A stretch of DNA of 64,000 nt from Parascedosporium putredinis (taxonomy: Eukaryota; Ascomycota; Sordariomycetes; Microascales; Microascaceae): positions 1,860,001-1,924,000 of the forward strand of contig CASHTG010000018.1 in the NCBI GenBank assembly GCA_949357655.1, read 5' to 3'. A program made the position numbers and the translations under genes. The notes beneath the pieces were generated by a model. It saw only the letters and a list, made by a program, of their open reading frames with translations, was not told the origin of the DNA and searched no databases. Shown here piece by piece: positions 8,993-19,686 of this stretch (its first letter is position 1; each line of letters starts with the position of its first letter).

Positions 8993-11813
8993 ATGTCGAA
9001 GGGACGCGTCTGCTTGTAAGTAGCTGGCTCACCCCTGGTCCTGGCCTGTTCCCGGAATATCAATTGATCGCTAACCCAACCCCGCGACCAGGGCCTACTC
9101 CGGTGGTCTGGACACCTCCGTAAGTGACATGCATTCCAGCCTGAGTGATCTCAGAATTTCGCCCCGGCGAACAACGCCCATCCTCCCCAAGAGACCACTT
9201 GCACCGTTGTCCCTTACTTGTGCGGCTTCGACCCCTCGGTGGCAGAAGCAAGCGCGGATGCCCTCAAGTGAACGTAGTAGGAATTGGGCCCCTTTCCTTT
9301 TAACCCCAGCTATGGTGGAGCTAAGCCGTTCACCGCCTTTACGTCAATACGTCAATGGGCTCTTTTGATCATTCCCGCACAGTGGCGTTTTGGTGGTTGA
9401 GATCCAAACCTATATTTCTGCCAACCATTGTGATGTCAAGGTCTAGAATCTGCTGCTAATTCTTTTTGCTAGACGTATGTTTGTTAAATCACCATGTTCG
9501 ACTAGTGCTTTGGGCAGCAAGGGTCGCTTCCTTCGGCCGCCTAGAGTTGAGATCTCCCTTGGAGTATTGCCTCTCTATGCCGCAGGGGAATATGTCGATG
9601 TCCTTGAAGCTGCTCATTGCCCCAGAAATTCTCGTGATTGTATAGCTAATTTTAAAACCTGGCAGTATCCTCAAGTGGCTCCTTGATGAGGTGAGTTTGT
9701 AGTCCGGTCTTCCGCCTGGTCTCTCTGCTAACCACTTCACGTAGGGCTACCAAGTAGTTGCCTTCTTGGCCAATGTAAGATGCCTTCAACTTTTTCCCCT
9801 TGTATACATTCTTTCACGAATTCGAACGCTCACGTATTGAAGGTCGGCCAAGAAGAGGACTTCGATGAAGTCCGGCCAAGGCCCTGAAGCTTGGTGCTGA
9901 GGAGAGTAAGTCATTTGTATAAATCGCAAGCCTGAGCTACCCCAGGCTTGCGGCATCTGACCTAGTATAGTATGCTAACTAGTGTTTGAAGTGGTCATCC
10001 TTGACTTGCGCCAGGAGTTTGTTGAGCAGATTGTTTTCCGCGCTGTCCAGTGCAACGCCATCTATGAGGTGGGTTTACTCGCGGCTGCGCACGCATTCTC
10101 CTTGACCCTGAGACAGCTGCTGATTTAGCTAGGACCGATACCTTCTCGGAACCTCTCTTGCTCGTCCCATCATCGCCAGGGCGCAGGTCCGCGTTGCCGA
10201 TGAGTACAACTGCGAGTACTTGTACGCTGCCTCGGGCCCCTCTCATTCTTTTCCTTGCAAGCTTTCTAACTGTGACTTGCAGGAGCCACGGCTGCACGGG
10301 TAAGGGCAACGATCAGGTCCGTTTCGAGCTTGCCTTCAAGGCCCTTGCTCCTACCAAGAGCGTCATGTAAGTCCCATATTCTCTAATCCAAGCCAGACGT
10401 ACCCTCTCGAGCCAAAAGCTAACCTATATATTCTCCTAAAGTGCTCCTTGGCGGTATGCGAGCCGAGCACTTGTTTAGTCGAATGAACAACACTAACTCG
10501 GACCCAGTCTCCCCGAATTCATCCAGAAGTTCCAGGGCCGTCAAGATGTGGGTAACTCAACCACCATTTCATCCTCAGATCGCGCTAATTATTTCATCTC
10601 TAGCTCCTCAAATACGCTGCCGAGAAGGGCATTCCTGTCAGCTCTACCCCCAAGGCTCCCTGGAGCATGGATGACAGTACGTGACCTGCAGCATATTACG
10701 TTTGTGCCAGACTAACTCATATGCTAGACCTTGTTCACTGCTCGTACGAGGCCGGTATCCTTGAGGACCCTGATCACACTCCCCCAAGGTTCGTCACCCC
10801 CAACCACCAACGAAACTCGAATCTGTTACTAATTCTGCGATTATAGGAGCTCTGGACCCGAAGTACGCCCCGTCAAACAATGCGACCCCATCCGCCCCGA
10901 CTCACTCCTTGCATCGCATACTAACTCTTTGTTTCCTAGCCGTCGACCCCTTGGATGCTCCCACCACTCCCCAGAAGTTCACCGTCCACTTTGAGAAGGG
11001 TCTTCCCGTCAAGGTTGACGTTGAGGGCCAGGGTCCTATCACTGGCTCCGTTGAGATCATGAACATCCTCAACAAGATTGGCCACGACCACGGTGTCGGC
11101 CGTGTCGACATTGTCGAGAACCGTTTCATCGGCTTGAAGTCCCGTGGTTGCGTAAGTTTCGGGCCTCTTCTAGCACACCTTGTTTCTCGTGCGACTTTTT
11201 GCCTAACGTGTCTCCCTCCTGGCAGTACGATACCCCTGGCTTGACCATCGCTCGTCTTGCCCATCTCGATCTTGAAGGTCTTGTCATGGACTCCAAGGTC
11301 CGCGAGCTCCGTGACCAGTTCGCCACCATCTCGTGGTCTCGCATGCTCTACAACGGCATGGTAAGTCACGGTCTTCCGAGATCAAGCCTGTGATCAATCT
11401 CTCTAACGTGCATATTAGTACTTCTCTCCCGAGAGGGAATTCGTCGAGGTAAGCTTCTCCATTTCAATCTCAGCCTGCGGGGCGTCAGAGTCATTCAAAT
11501 ACTTCACTCCCCATCCCCGCCCCATTTCTGGGTTACGGCCTGATATGCTAACCCTTCCTCTGTAGAACTCCATTGTTTTCGCCCAGCAGAACGTCACCGG
11601 TGAGGTCCGCATGCTTGCCTACAAGGGCAACGCGTACGTTCTCGGCCGCAAGAGCGATGCCTCCAACCTCTACTCCGAGGAGGACGCCTCCATGGACTCT
11701 CTCGAGGGCTTCTCCCCATGGACACCACCGGCTTCATCGAAATCCAGGCCATCCGCCTCAAGAAGTACGGCCTTCAGAAGATCAAGGATGGCAAGCCTCT
11801 CACCGAGTCCTAA
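8993..11813 (+). CDS. Argininosuccinate synthase, about 18 exons
   Basis: Catalyses ATP-dependent condensation of citrulline and aspartate to argininosuccinate in cytosolic arginine synthesis. The spliced product is about 415 residues, the normal length. It starts MSKGRVCLAYSGGLDTS with the ATP P-loop SGGLDTS; FLANVGQEEDF, the conserved SHGCTGKGNDQVRFE, APWR, STPKAPWSMDDN and SREL-type C-terminal blocks follow. My exons: 8993-9015, 9092-9119, 9473-9474, 9666-9690, 9745-9774, 9843-9905, 9992-10068, 10133-10221, 10283-10366, 10442-10453, 10508-10547, 10604-10676, 10728-10788, 10847-10862, 10940-11151, 11226-11360, 11419-11448, 11566-11813. Exons of 2, 12 and 16 nt are extreme. One-base breaks occur near 9872, 10781-10785 and 11713-11716. 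It shares its upstream region with DIM1 and likely responds to CPC1. Yeast ARG1 and Neurospora arg-10 are the named equivalents. Confidence 0.95.
9473..9474 (+). other. Putative 2-nt microexon (AC)
   Basis: Exon 2 ends GACACCTCC in phase 0 and the next obvious exon begins T ATC CTC AAG TGG, so two bases are missing. At 9460-9480 a GCTAAT branch site and TCTTTTTGCTAG acceptor are followed by AC and directly by a GTATGT donor. Inserting AC gives TCC ACT ATC CTC, i.e. S-T-I-L-K-W, restoring the conserved frame. The alternative is a single intron of about 546 nt plus an assembly indel. Confidence 0.55.
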
Positions 11814-12855
11814 GCGACCTCGCGGGCTCGTTGCATTTTAGAATTCTTTTGGGAGAGGTGGCAAGATGTCGTCTAGAACCTAGAAAAAGGCGGTTGGGGC
11901 TGCAAAAAAGGTAGGCCCTTGGGTTGTACGTAATGTTATATGAAGGCTTTGGCTCAATAAAAAGTAAAATACAAAACGAATAATTACTCAAACAAAAAAG
12001 AGCAAAAATGTCATGGCTAGGGCTCATTTACGACTTTTCATGATCGAAGTCCACAAACGGTTGGACGAAAAGGCGCTAGTTCGAAATCAAGCCTCGAGGC
12101 ACTTGAACTGTCGCCGGAGCCATGAGAGAACATGGGTATTTGTGCAAATGAGGGCGAAACGTGCTGGTGAGCTAAACGGCCATGCTCACATGATGATACG
12201 CAAGGTACCAACCATGCGCTGTGGAGTGTCTCGAGCTGTCGCGGGATAGTCACACGAAGATGGTGGGTATTGGTGCTTACTCATCGACTATCTCACGCTG
12301 CTTCACCAATCATTTGTTCGTTCTAAGCTAGCGACTCGCACAAGACGACTCCTCAACAAGATGGTATTGTTACTGTTCGTTCCAAAAACCAAAAATAGGA
12401 TAGAAAACATACAAAGGGGCAGGAGAATATCGAAAAGGTCCAAGGCCTCTCGCGCAGAAAAAACAAATGGCACATAAGCTAGGTTGCTAAAATCGTCCGT
12501 ACGCTACTGTCATGCCCTCTGCTCCATCACGAGCTGGGTCGTTTTCGAAGGACAGGCTCGGTGATGCCGCATCACGGGAGCTGGGTGGGCGATGAGCCCG
12601 CCTGACCTGGTGTTTTAGGAGGAAAACGCGAGACTGCACAAAAGTCCACGATGGACGGAGGAATAAAAATCGCTTTGAAATCCGGGAGGGGATGTATGAG
12701 ACGGTTCTTAAGACTTCTTCTTCTTCTTCTTTTGAAACACTGGTAATTCTTTTAAGCAAGTATATCCTCGTCCTCGGGCTGAGGTTTTCGTATTCTCTTT
12801 CTCTTTCCCGAGTGGCCGGCCCCATCCCACATGAAGCTCGAGAATCGCCTGCAGT
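11814..12855. other. Intergenic, no supported gene
   Basis: Contains the 3' end of the argininosuccinate synthase transcript and then the upstream region of the PQ-loop gene. A CTT triplet run lies near 12715-12732. No coding signal is convincing. Confidence 0.5.
11956..11961 (+). terminator. AATAAA polyadenylation signal
   Basis: A canonical AATAAA lies 143 bp past the argininosuccinate synthase stop codon, in AT-rich sequence. Confidence 0.55.
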
Positions 12856-14214
12856 TATGGACGAGTCCATCACCACAGAGCGACATGTCGCTCAGATGAG
12901 CACGTTCGTTTTCTCCTGTAAATCCCCAAAAGCAAACTCCCCTTCCGCCTACCCTTGTTTTTGTCATCGCCGGGTTGACACAGACGGCAGATCCTAACCG
13001 CTTTCCTTGGTTATAGATTCCTCCTCGTAGCGACCATCGCAACCTATATCCCGCAATACCGACGGATACGCAAGCGAAGAGACGCCACCGGGATTTCGAC
13101 ATGGTATCTCGTTTTCACCACCATCGCGACGACGGAGCAGTTTGCGCTGCTCCTCGTGCTTTCCGTCATGAACGTCCCCGACGACTATGATTTCCCGGGC
13201 AGGGCGCTAATTCGCTATCGACCGTGCAAGGGTGGCTCGACTTGATGCAAATGGGTGCCGTATGGCTGTTATCCTCGGGCTTGTAAGTTGTCTTCAAATC
13301 TTACCTTTCTCTCCCTTTTTCAGAAGCAGAGGGTGGATGTGGCGTTATTGTCCAACCTTCTGGTCCCGCACGCAGATCCAACATGAAAGAAACAGTCACT
13401 AACACTGAGAAACAACACTAGGTTGCTTTTATCAATACGATTTCCTGGTTCCTCCGCCATGACGAAAGCATCAGCAGTCATGGCCTACCTCGCCTGGTTC
13501 TCCATCTCCTTCGGCGCCTTCATCTTCCAAATCTTCTGCCAAGACTACTACCAGGACCCCGTCCGGCAGTCCCAGCTCACAGCCGCCTTCCTCGACTGGC
13601 ACTTCATGGTACTAAACCCCTGCGCCACCGCCGCCATCGCGCTCTCCTTCTTCGCGCAGTCGCACACCACGCTGTGGCTCCGATCCCGCGGCGCGCTGAG
13701 CATCGAAAGCCTCGCCACCCAAGCTATCGTGTGCGCCGCGCTAGCGGCGTCGTGGTCCAAGCGGCTCGCCCCGACCGAGGACGCGTCCGAGGACCCGCAC
13801 TGCCGCTTCATCGCGTGGTACAACACGGGCGGGTGGGCCGTGTTCAACTGCCTACTCTGGAGCGCGGTGCAGGCCTACCTGCTCGTGCTGTCCGTCTTCG
13901 CCATGTGCATGGGTCCGCGGCGGCGCACGGCCGAGGAAAAGAAGCGCAAGAAGCGGAATAAGCTGCAGAAGAAGCAGCAGCAAAAGGCCAAGTCGCGCAA
14001 GGATAAGAAGCCGGACGAGACGACTCCGCTCCTGCCGCTGTTTCACTCGTCCGGGGAGAGCAGGCTGAGGAAGAAGAAGAAGAAGACGGATGGTGGCGGG
14101 GAGAGGCGGCGGTTTAGGTCGTTTTTGGCCAAGTTTAAGTGGAGGAAGAAGCAGAAGAAGAGGAAGGCGGCGAGTCGGTGGAGGAGAGTGCTTGGGAGGG
14201 AGAGTAGTGTGTAA
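12856..14214 (+). CDS. PQ-loop repeat membrane protein with lysine-rich tail
   Basis: The PQ-loop hallmark is clear near 13030-13110: YIPQYRRIRKRRDATGIS, the proline-glutamine dipeptide at the end of a membrane helix, followed by further hydrophobic helices (WYLVFTTIATTEQFALLLVL). PQ-loop proteins include vacuolar amino-acid exporters and other small-molecule carriers; the substrate here is unknown. The likely start is the ATG at 12856 (MDESITTERHVAQ), then an intron to about 13019, but the splice phase is off by one base. A frame change near 13200 in a CCCGGGCAGGG stretch leads to QGWLDLMQMGAVWLL; the next intron is 13283-13421. The second half has about four more hydrophobic segments. The last 95 residues are a strongly basic cytosolic tail rich in Lys and Arg, unlike typical family members. 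Confidence 0.75.
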
Positions 14215-14445
14215 GCGAGATAGGGGTGAGGTGGGGGTGTGGAGAGAGAGGAGCGGCATCTTTCACTATGGGAGTTTTCTTTTGCTTTTCTTTGGTTTGG
14301 GACCCTTGCACTTGTGCGCATCGCTGGACTTCTGGAATGCATTATCATCATTTGGATATAAATTTTAGAGTTAACTTCTTTCACGAGATAATCAACCTCA
14401 TTTCTAAATCATCTCTTATCCGTCATCTTCTTCTAATATGGCCCG

Positions 14446-14475
14446 GTCCAGGTCCCGGCCCCGGTCCCGGCCTCG
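14446..14475 (+). repeat. Short GGTCCC/GGCCCC tandem repeat
   Basis: Four to five near copies of a six-base unit alternating GGTCCC/GGCCCC occur just after the PQ-loop gene. It is non-coding by every frame I can support. Confidence 0.6.
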
Positions 14476-15790
14476 AGTTCCCGGTCGTTATAGTCAGGTA
14501 CCGCCCAGGTTTCACTCCAGCACCCAATTTCACAAAGGAGCCATGGTTTGTTGGGTCATTGTTCGAAAGGAGATGGACGTCCTTCTAGCAATGCTTGGCA
14601 CCGAGTCATCTAAATGAATTAGGGTGGGTTGCGTTCGTGACTCCTGCCTGGTATTTCGCGCCAGGCGAGATCAGGCCGACTCGCTTTTGAATCTTGGCTG
14701 CAAGTACGACGACAAAAGGCCTCAAATGTCCACGAGGCCTACGTCTCCTCCTCCTCCTCTTCCTTGGTGTATGTTGTCATGAAAGAGATTTGTATGATTA
14801 CATTACTTTTACCTCTGCTGGACCAAGCGAGGATAGGATGACCCTGCTTTACGCCTGATACGAGACGGAGATATGAATATGAAGCGTTAGGAACAGTCCG
14901 GGGGCCGAATTCCGATCCTTGAAGCGCAAGATTCCAGCGATAGATGGAGAAAATGCTTGCCCATTGCCCTGAAATTGTAGGAAATAGGTGATCGGCGTTG
15001 GGAGATCCGATCGTCATCCAGCCGCCCTGCTCTTCACAAAAATTTGCTCATGCCGTCATCCGAGCCATGCCATGCCAGCTTACCCCAGCACTCCCCATCC
15101 CACCTTTATGCACCCCGGAAGGAGGGCCATGGTCAAGAACAAACAGCGGACATTTGGCCTACAGAAGCCAAAGGAATGAAATGGGGGTGTGTGGGAGCGA
15201 AAAAGATGGGTGGCAAGCCTGCCCACCCACCCCACAAAGACGTGCGTGGAAAACCAGGCCCCGGCATTACATCCCCCGCACCCAAACCTAGATTGACGCC
15301 CTCCCCAGATAGATTCCCCAGTCCTACCTTTTTTTCACGGCCGTTAGTCAAAGCCGTTCTCACACGTGAGCGGCAGTAAGTGGAACCCGCAATCAAGTTG
15401 CAATATCGGCGCCGGCCTGCGACTGGCTCCCCGCGCGACTTTAGCCGGGCCCGGTATGTTGGCGGCATGGGTTTGCGTAGGAAGGGAGTGGATGGACACG
15501 GGCAATCACAGCCCAAAGTAAAGTCAAGGAAGACATTTCCCCCTTCCCAAGCCAAATTATTAGGGCTCTAACCAGTACCTAGCGTAAATGAAGAAGGTGT
15601 AAGGAAGGTGATACGGGGAAGGAATAGAGAGGGTGGCGTGCGCTTGGCGGGGAGTTCACGCGTCAGGTATTATATGGCGAGCGGGTCTCAATCTACAACA
15701 TCCGGCATGTTGTTAATTGGGAACAGAGCGTGAGCTAGCCGTGATTCCGGGGTTCTTGTCCACAGCGACCAGGGCAGGATAATAGCTCAA

Positions 15791-15796
15791 TATAAG
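15791..15796 (+). promoter_or_regulatory. TATA-like element of the AA9 gene
   Basis: TATAAG lies 184 bp upstream of the AA9 start codon, a plausible distance given fungal 5' UTR lengths. The transcription start cannot be seen from sequence. Confidence 0.4.
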
Positions 15797-15974
15797 ACGG
15801 GGAGTCGCCCAAAGTTCCTTGTGAAGAATGGGGAAAAGAGAGAAAAGCGAAGACTAAGAAATTCATTCGTTTTCGTCAACGTCGTGTTTTTCCCTCTTTG
15901 CTCCAGCACCTCGTTCATCTTCCAGCATCCCAGAAAGAAAACACTCGCGATATCGAGACGATCTCTACAACAAG

Positions 15975-16933
15975 ATGCTTGCCAAGGTCCTCGCCGCCGT
16001 TACCCTGGCTTTGGGAGCCAGCGCCCACTGTATGTTTCACGAAACCCTTCCCCTGTCCTAACCCTGAAAATATGCACAACCGTCGCAAATCCGTCGATCC
16101 CCTCACACCTTTCTTAACACCGGCCCTTTTCCCATCTCCCCATTCCCCGCGCGGAAGTAGCAAGACCAGCATTGAACCCAGGCCACAGGCATAGCCGAGA
16201 ACGCAGAGTCCAAACTAACAAACCGGGTCTAGACACCTTCCCCTCCATCCAGAGCTCCGGCGCGTGGGAGTACGTCCGCCAGGCCGACAACTACCAGAGC
16301 AATGGCTTCGTCGGCGACGTGAGCACCCCGCAGATGCGCTGCTTCCAGACCGCCGGCTCCGCCAGCAAGGCCACCTACTCCGTCGCCGCCGGCTCCGCCG
16401 TCACCTACAACGCCGCTCCCAACGTCTACCACCCCGGCCCCATGGCCTTTTACCTCGCCAAGGTCCCCGCCGGCCAGACCGTCGACACCTTTGACGGGGC
16501 GGGTGACGTGTGGTTCAAGATTTACCACGAGCAGCCCAACTTTGGCGCGCAGCTGACGTGGCCCAGCAACGGTATGTCCTCTCTCCCACAAGTATTTTTT
16601 TTCTTTTTTTCTGTCCTCGAATTTCCGATGCTAATGTGGGTGGGTATTAGGCAAGTCCAGCTTCAGCGTAAACATCCCCTCGTGCATCCCCGCCGGCGAC
16701 TATCTCCTCCGCGCGGAGCACATCGGCCTGCACGGCGCCTCGTCCCCGGCGGAGCCCAGTTCTACATCTCGTGCGCCCAGCTCACCGTGACCGGCGGAGG
16801 CAGCACCGAGCCCTCGGCCAAGGTGGCCTTCCCCGGCGCGTACAAGGCCTCGGACCCCGGCATCCAGATCAACATCAACTACCCCGTCCCCACCACGTAC
16901 CAGAACCCCGGCCCCGCCGTCTTCACTTGCTAA
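15975..16933 (+). CDS. AA9 lytic polysaccharide monooxygenase (former GH61)
   Basis: Secreted copper enzyme that oxidatively cleaves cellulose or other beta-glucans. Exons are 15975-16029, 16233-16571 and 16651-16933. The signal peptide MLAKVLAAVTLALGASA is followed directly by His, which after cleavage becomes the N-terminal copper-binding histidine of the His brace (HYTFPSIQSSG). The second copper His is in NVYHPGPMAFYLAKVP, and the axial Tyr region is GAQFYISCAQLTV. The substrate-side motif LLRAEHIGLHGA is also present. The total is about 225 residues with no CBM1, so it is a single-domain AA9. One base is missing from the CCCC run at 16744-16747 (SSPGGAQF spans it). It may receive electrons from secreted donors such as the AA8 cytochrome at 57.6 kb. 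Confidence 0.95.
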
Positions 16934-19027
16934 GCGAGTTTCTCCGACCCTAGCAATCACCCTTTTCTTACCTATTTAAATACCTTGTTCTTTCTTTTCG
17001 TTTCCCTGGATCTTGGCTGGGGAATATTAGGATCCGGGAAGGACCCGGAGGGTATTATTTTAGACTCCTGTATGCATATTTCACCATCATCATGGCTATA
17101 TAAATTGAATTAGCGTTTCTTTATATCCACTTTAAACTCTTTAGCGTCAGCATATTCTATAATCAGATCCATCCATGGATCTATCCACGGCCCCACCCCG
17201 GCCAAGGCGAAGGGGATGAGATATGGATCCCTCCAGTCCAGCAATTGATGATGGATGATGCCGACTTTAGAACCAAAAAGGAATAGGGGAGCAAACCCTA
17301 CATGTACCATTTTGGGAATGTCTTCAAACTAAACTTTTTTCTCCTGCCCCAACACACCTGGGCCCAGGTTTTCAACCTTTACACTGTCCTAGATTTAGCC
17401 CGGTGCTCTACCCCTTCCAGGGCGAGTCTCAACGTCATCGATCAAATCCCTGGATGACCATCGAGAGCTTCAATGGCCCTGGTCATCCGGTGGGCGCGAT
17501 AACGTTGACCGTTTTTGGCTACTTCAAGCACTTATGTGTAATTGTTCGCGTTGGGTTTCGAACAGGAGGGTCTTGTTTCGAACTGAAAGGCGAGAAGCGA
17601 TCAATTTATAGCTCAGCACTTCTATGGATTTGAACGGCGGGGAACGCTCCGTGTAAATTTTGGCGTCTTGGGACGCTTTGTTATATCCCATTTACCCCCT
17701 AACATCCACATGTGCAGTGTATGTCGCCGCAACGGTTTCTATGCCTTCCTTGACAGGACAGGCAAATGAAGGCCACTTTTGGAGTATTCAATGGTCTGAA
17801 TCATGCTCATCCTATTTCTTCGAAAGATACCGAGGTAAAGCACGAGCACATTGATCTTTACGAGCAGCCGTCTGGAAACCAGCAATTGTTCTCGGCCCAA
17901 GCCACAGGCGACTCTCGAGGACCTGGCCAGGGGCTGGTTTTAGGGCTGCGTGCGGCTGGGCAACAAGCCACCTCGAGTGCACCCCCGACGAGAGTCGCGC
18001 TTTCCCCAAAGCAGGGGCTCTAAGCCAAGTCGAGGGGTTTTCCGTGGCTCGGAAATTCATTCCCCCAGAAAATTACACGCTCCATTCTGCTTCGCGAAGG
18101 CGAAGAGAGACGCCACAAATCTCCCTGGTTGGATAAAAATAGAGAGTTCTCCCCTGAGCCTGAACGTGCAGGGACAGGCAGGCCGTCCAGGGTCGGAGCC
18201 CGTCGCATGGAGGACTTGACAGATTGGGGGGACCTTTGGGGGCGTTTTTGAGACGGGCTGGATTGGTCAAAGGGGAGGGGATACTTGTCGGTCAAGCACC
18301 GAAAACCCGCGCCCCGTCAAAGATCAAGGGCGGGCTTGCGCCGCCGTCGGCAATGTTTCAATATCTAGAGCCTGGTGGTGGAGACGCGCTCATGTTGCAC
18401 CCAAACTGGAACCTGCCTGTATTAATACCGAGCTGCCTGGAACTGGAATTCATTGAAAGCACGACAAAACAAAGGTAACCATCCATCCACCCATTAAATG
18501 GATCCCTATCTAGCTACCCTGGCCTTGCATGCATTGGCACCCTCTTTATTAGGCGATCGGGCCCTTGAGCTTTGCCCTCTCTGCCTTGCTTGGAGCACTG
18601 GACGGGGCTCGTGACTTGAGGGGTCATGCGTGCCGTGGGGGCAAGGATGGAGCTGTTTACAAGGGATTTGGAGAATCGTGTTCTGAGCTGTTTCGATATT
18701 GTTTTTTTTTTTTTTTAACCTTTCTTTTCAAATTTCAAGAGCGAAATACATCTAATGTATGTGTCTCGAATGATTGGGGATATCCATGAGGGTCGTGAAA
18801 TCGTACGCCAAAATTAACCTAACCAAACCAAACCAAACCAAGAAAAAAAGCCCGCTAAAAGTCCCATGGGCATCTCGATATCTAGAGAAACCCCCGAAAA
18901 TTTGAAGATAGTAGAGTGTTCCGTTTCTTTTTAATTTCTTTCCATTTGGATTATTCCCCTTGTCCTTATCCTTCTTATGTTCTTGGGTAGCACCTTGTGC
19001 GCCATAGCCCACTCATCTCGCCGCTGA
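16934..19027. other. Intergenic, no supported gene
   Basis: Two kilobases without a credible gene. There is a poly-T run at about 18703-18717 and an AACC/AAACC-rich tract at about 18808-18840 (CCAAACCAAACCAAACC). Confidence 0.5.
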
Positions 19028-19686
19028 TCACTCGTTCTTCTCGTCGAGGCAGATGCACATGGCCGACACGAGGGCCATGTCGACGCCTTGAGCGACCGTG
19101 ACGGTGTAGGTCTGGGCGCCCATGAGATAGTGCTTCGCCGTGCGATCTCGCTTGATGCGGGCCATGACGAAGCCCGTGGCCTCGTCGACGATGTCGGCTT
19201 TGGAGGATCGCCAGTTGCCGCGCATGACAAAAGTCTCGTACTTGCCCGTTCGCAGGGAGGTAAAGGTAATCGTGGCCTTGGATCCGATCACTACAGAGGG
19301 GAGCACCCCGCTACGGTTAGCCTCTGGGGAAAAATATCAGGAATATGGAGGGCTTCTCTTCACTTACGCTGGACCAAACTGTTCTTCACCTCCATAATCA
19401 GCTGTCCCTGAGAGTTGGTGACGGCAAAGGTGGCGTGGAGGCTCAGGACTCGCTTGGAGATGGTGAACATGTGGTTGCCGAGCACGTCGGTGACATCCTT
19501 GCGGCCGCTGAGAGACAGGAGGTTACCCTTGACCTTGAGCAGGGGCATGCCGCTGGCCAGGCGGATGTCGAAGCTATCTCCCGAGAGGGACATGAGCTTC
19601 TCATCGATCACGAGGACCTCGGTCTGGCGAGCCGTGAAAGAGTCATAGAGGCCGATGGGCTGGTAGGCGGGTTGAAGGAACTCCAT
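19028..19686 (-). CDS. LURP-one-related (Tubby-like fold) protein
   Basis: About 195 residues. Exon 1 from 19686 (MEFLQPAYQPIGLYDSFTAR) contains the LOR/DUF567 pattern of beta strands: VLVIDEKLMSLSGDSFDIRL, then LLKVKGNLLSLSGRKDVTD, HMFTISKRVLSLHATF. An intron (donor GTAAGT, about 19373 down to 19311) precedes exon 2, which gives the second half (VVIGSKATITFTSLRTGKYE, VDEATGFVMARIKRD) and ends LDEKNE. The family folds like the Tubby C-terminal barrel; its function in fungi is poorly defined. The exon 2 start is one base out of frame in a GGGG run near 19306. No signal peptide or membrane segment is seen. Confidence 0.8.

Larger units (their letters stand above)
14215..15974. other. Intergenic, AA9 upstream region
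   Basis: No gene is supported in these 1.76 kb. A G/C-rich tandem repeat (GGTCCCGGCCCC type) sits at about 14446-14475. A TATAAG motif lies upstream of the AA9 gene. Confidence 0.5.
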
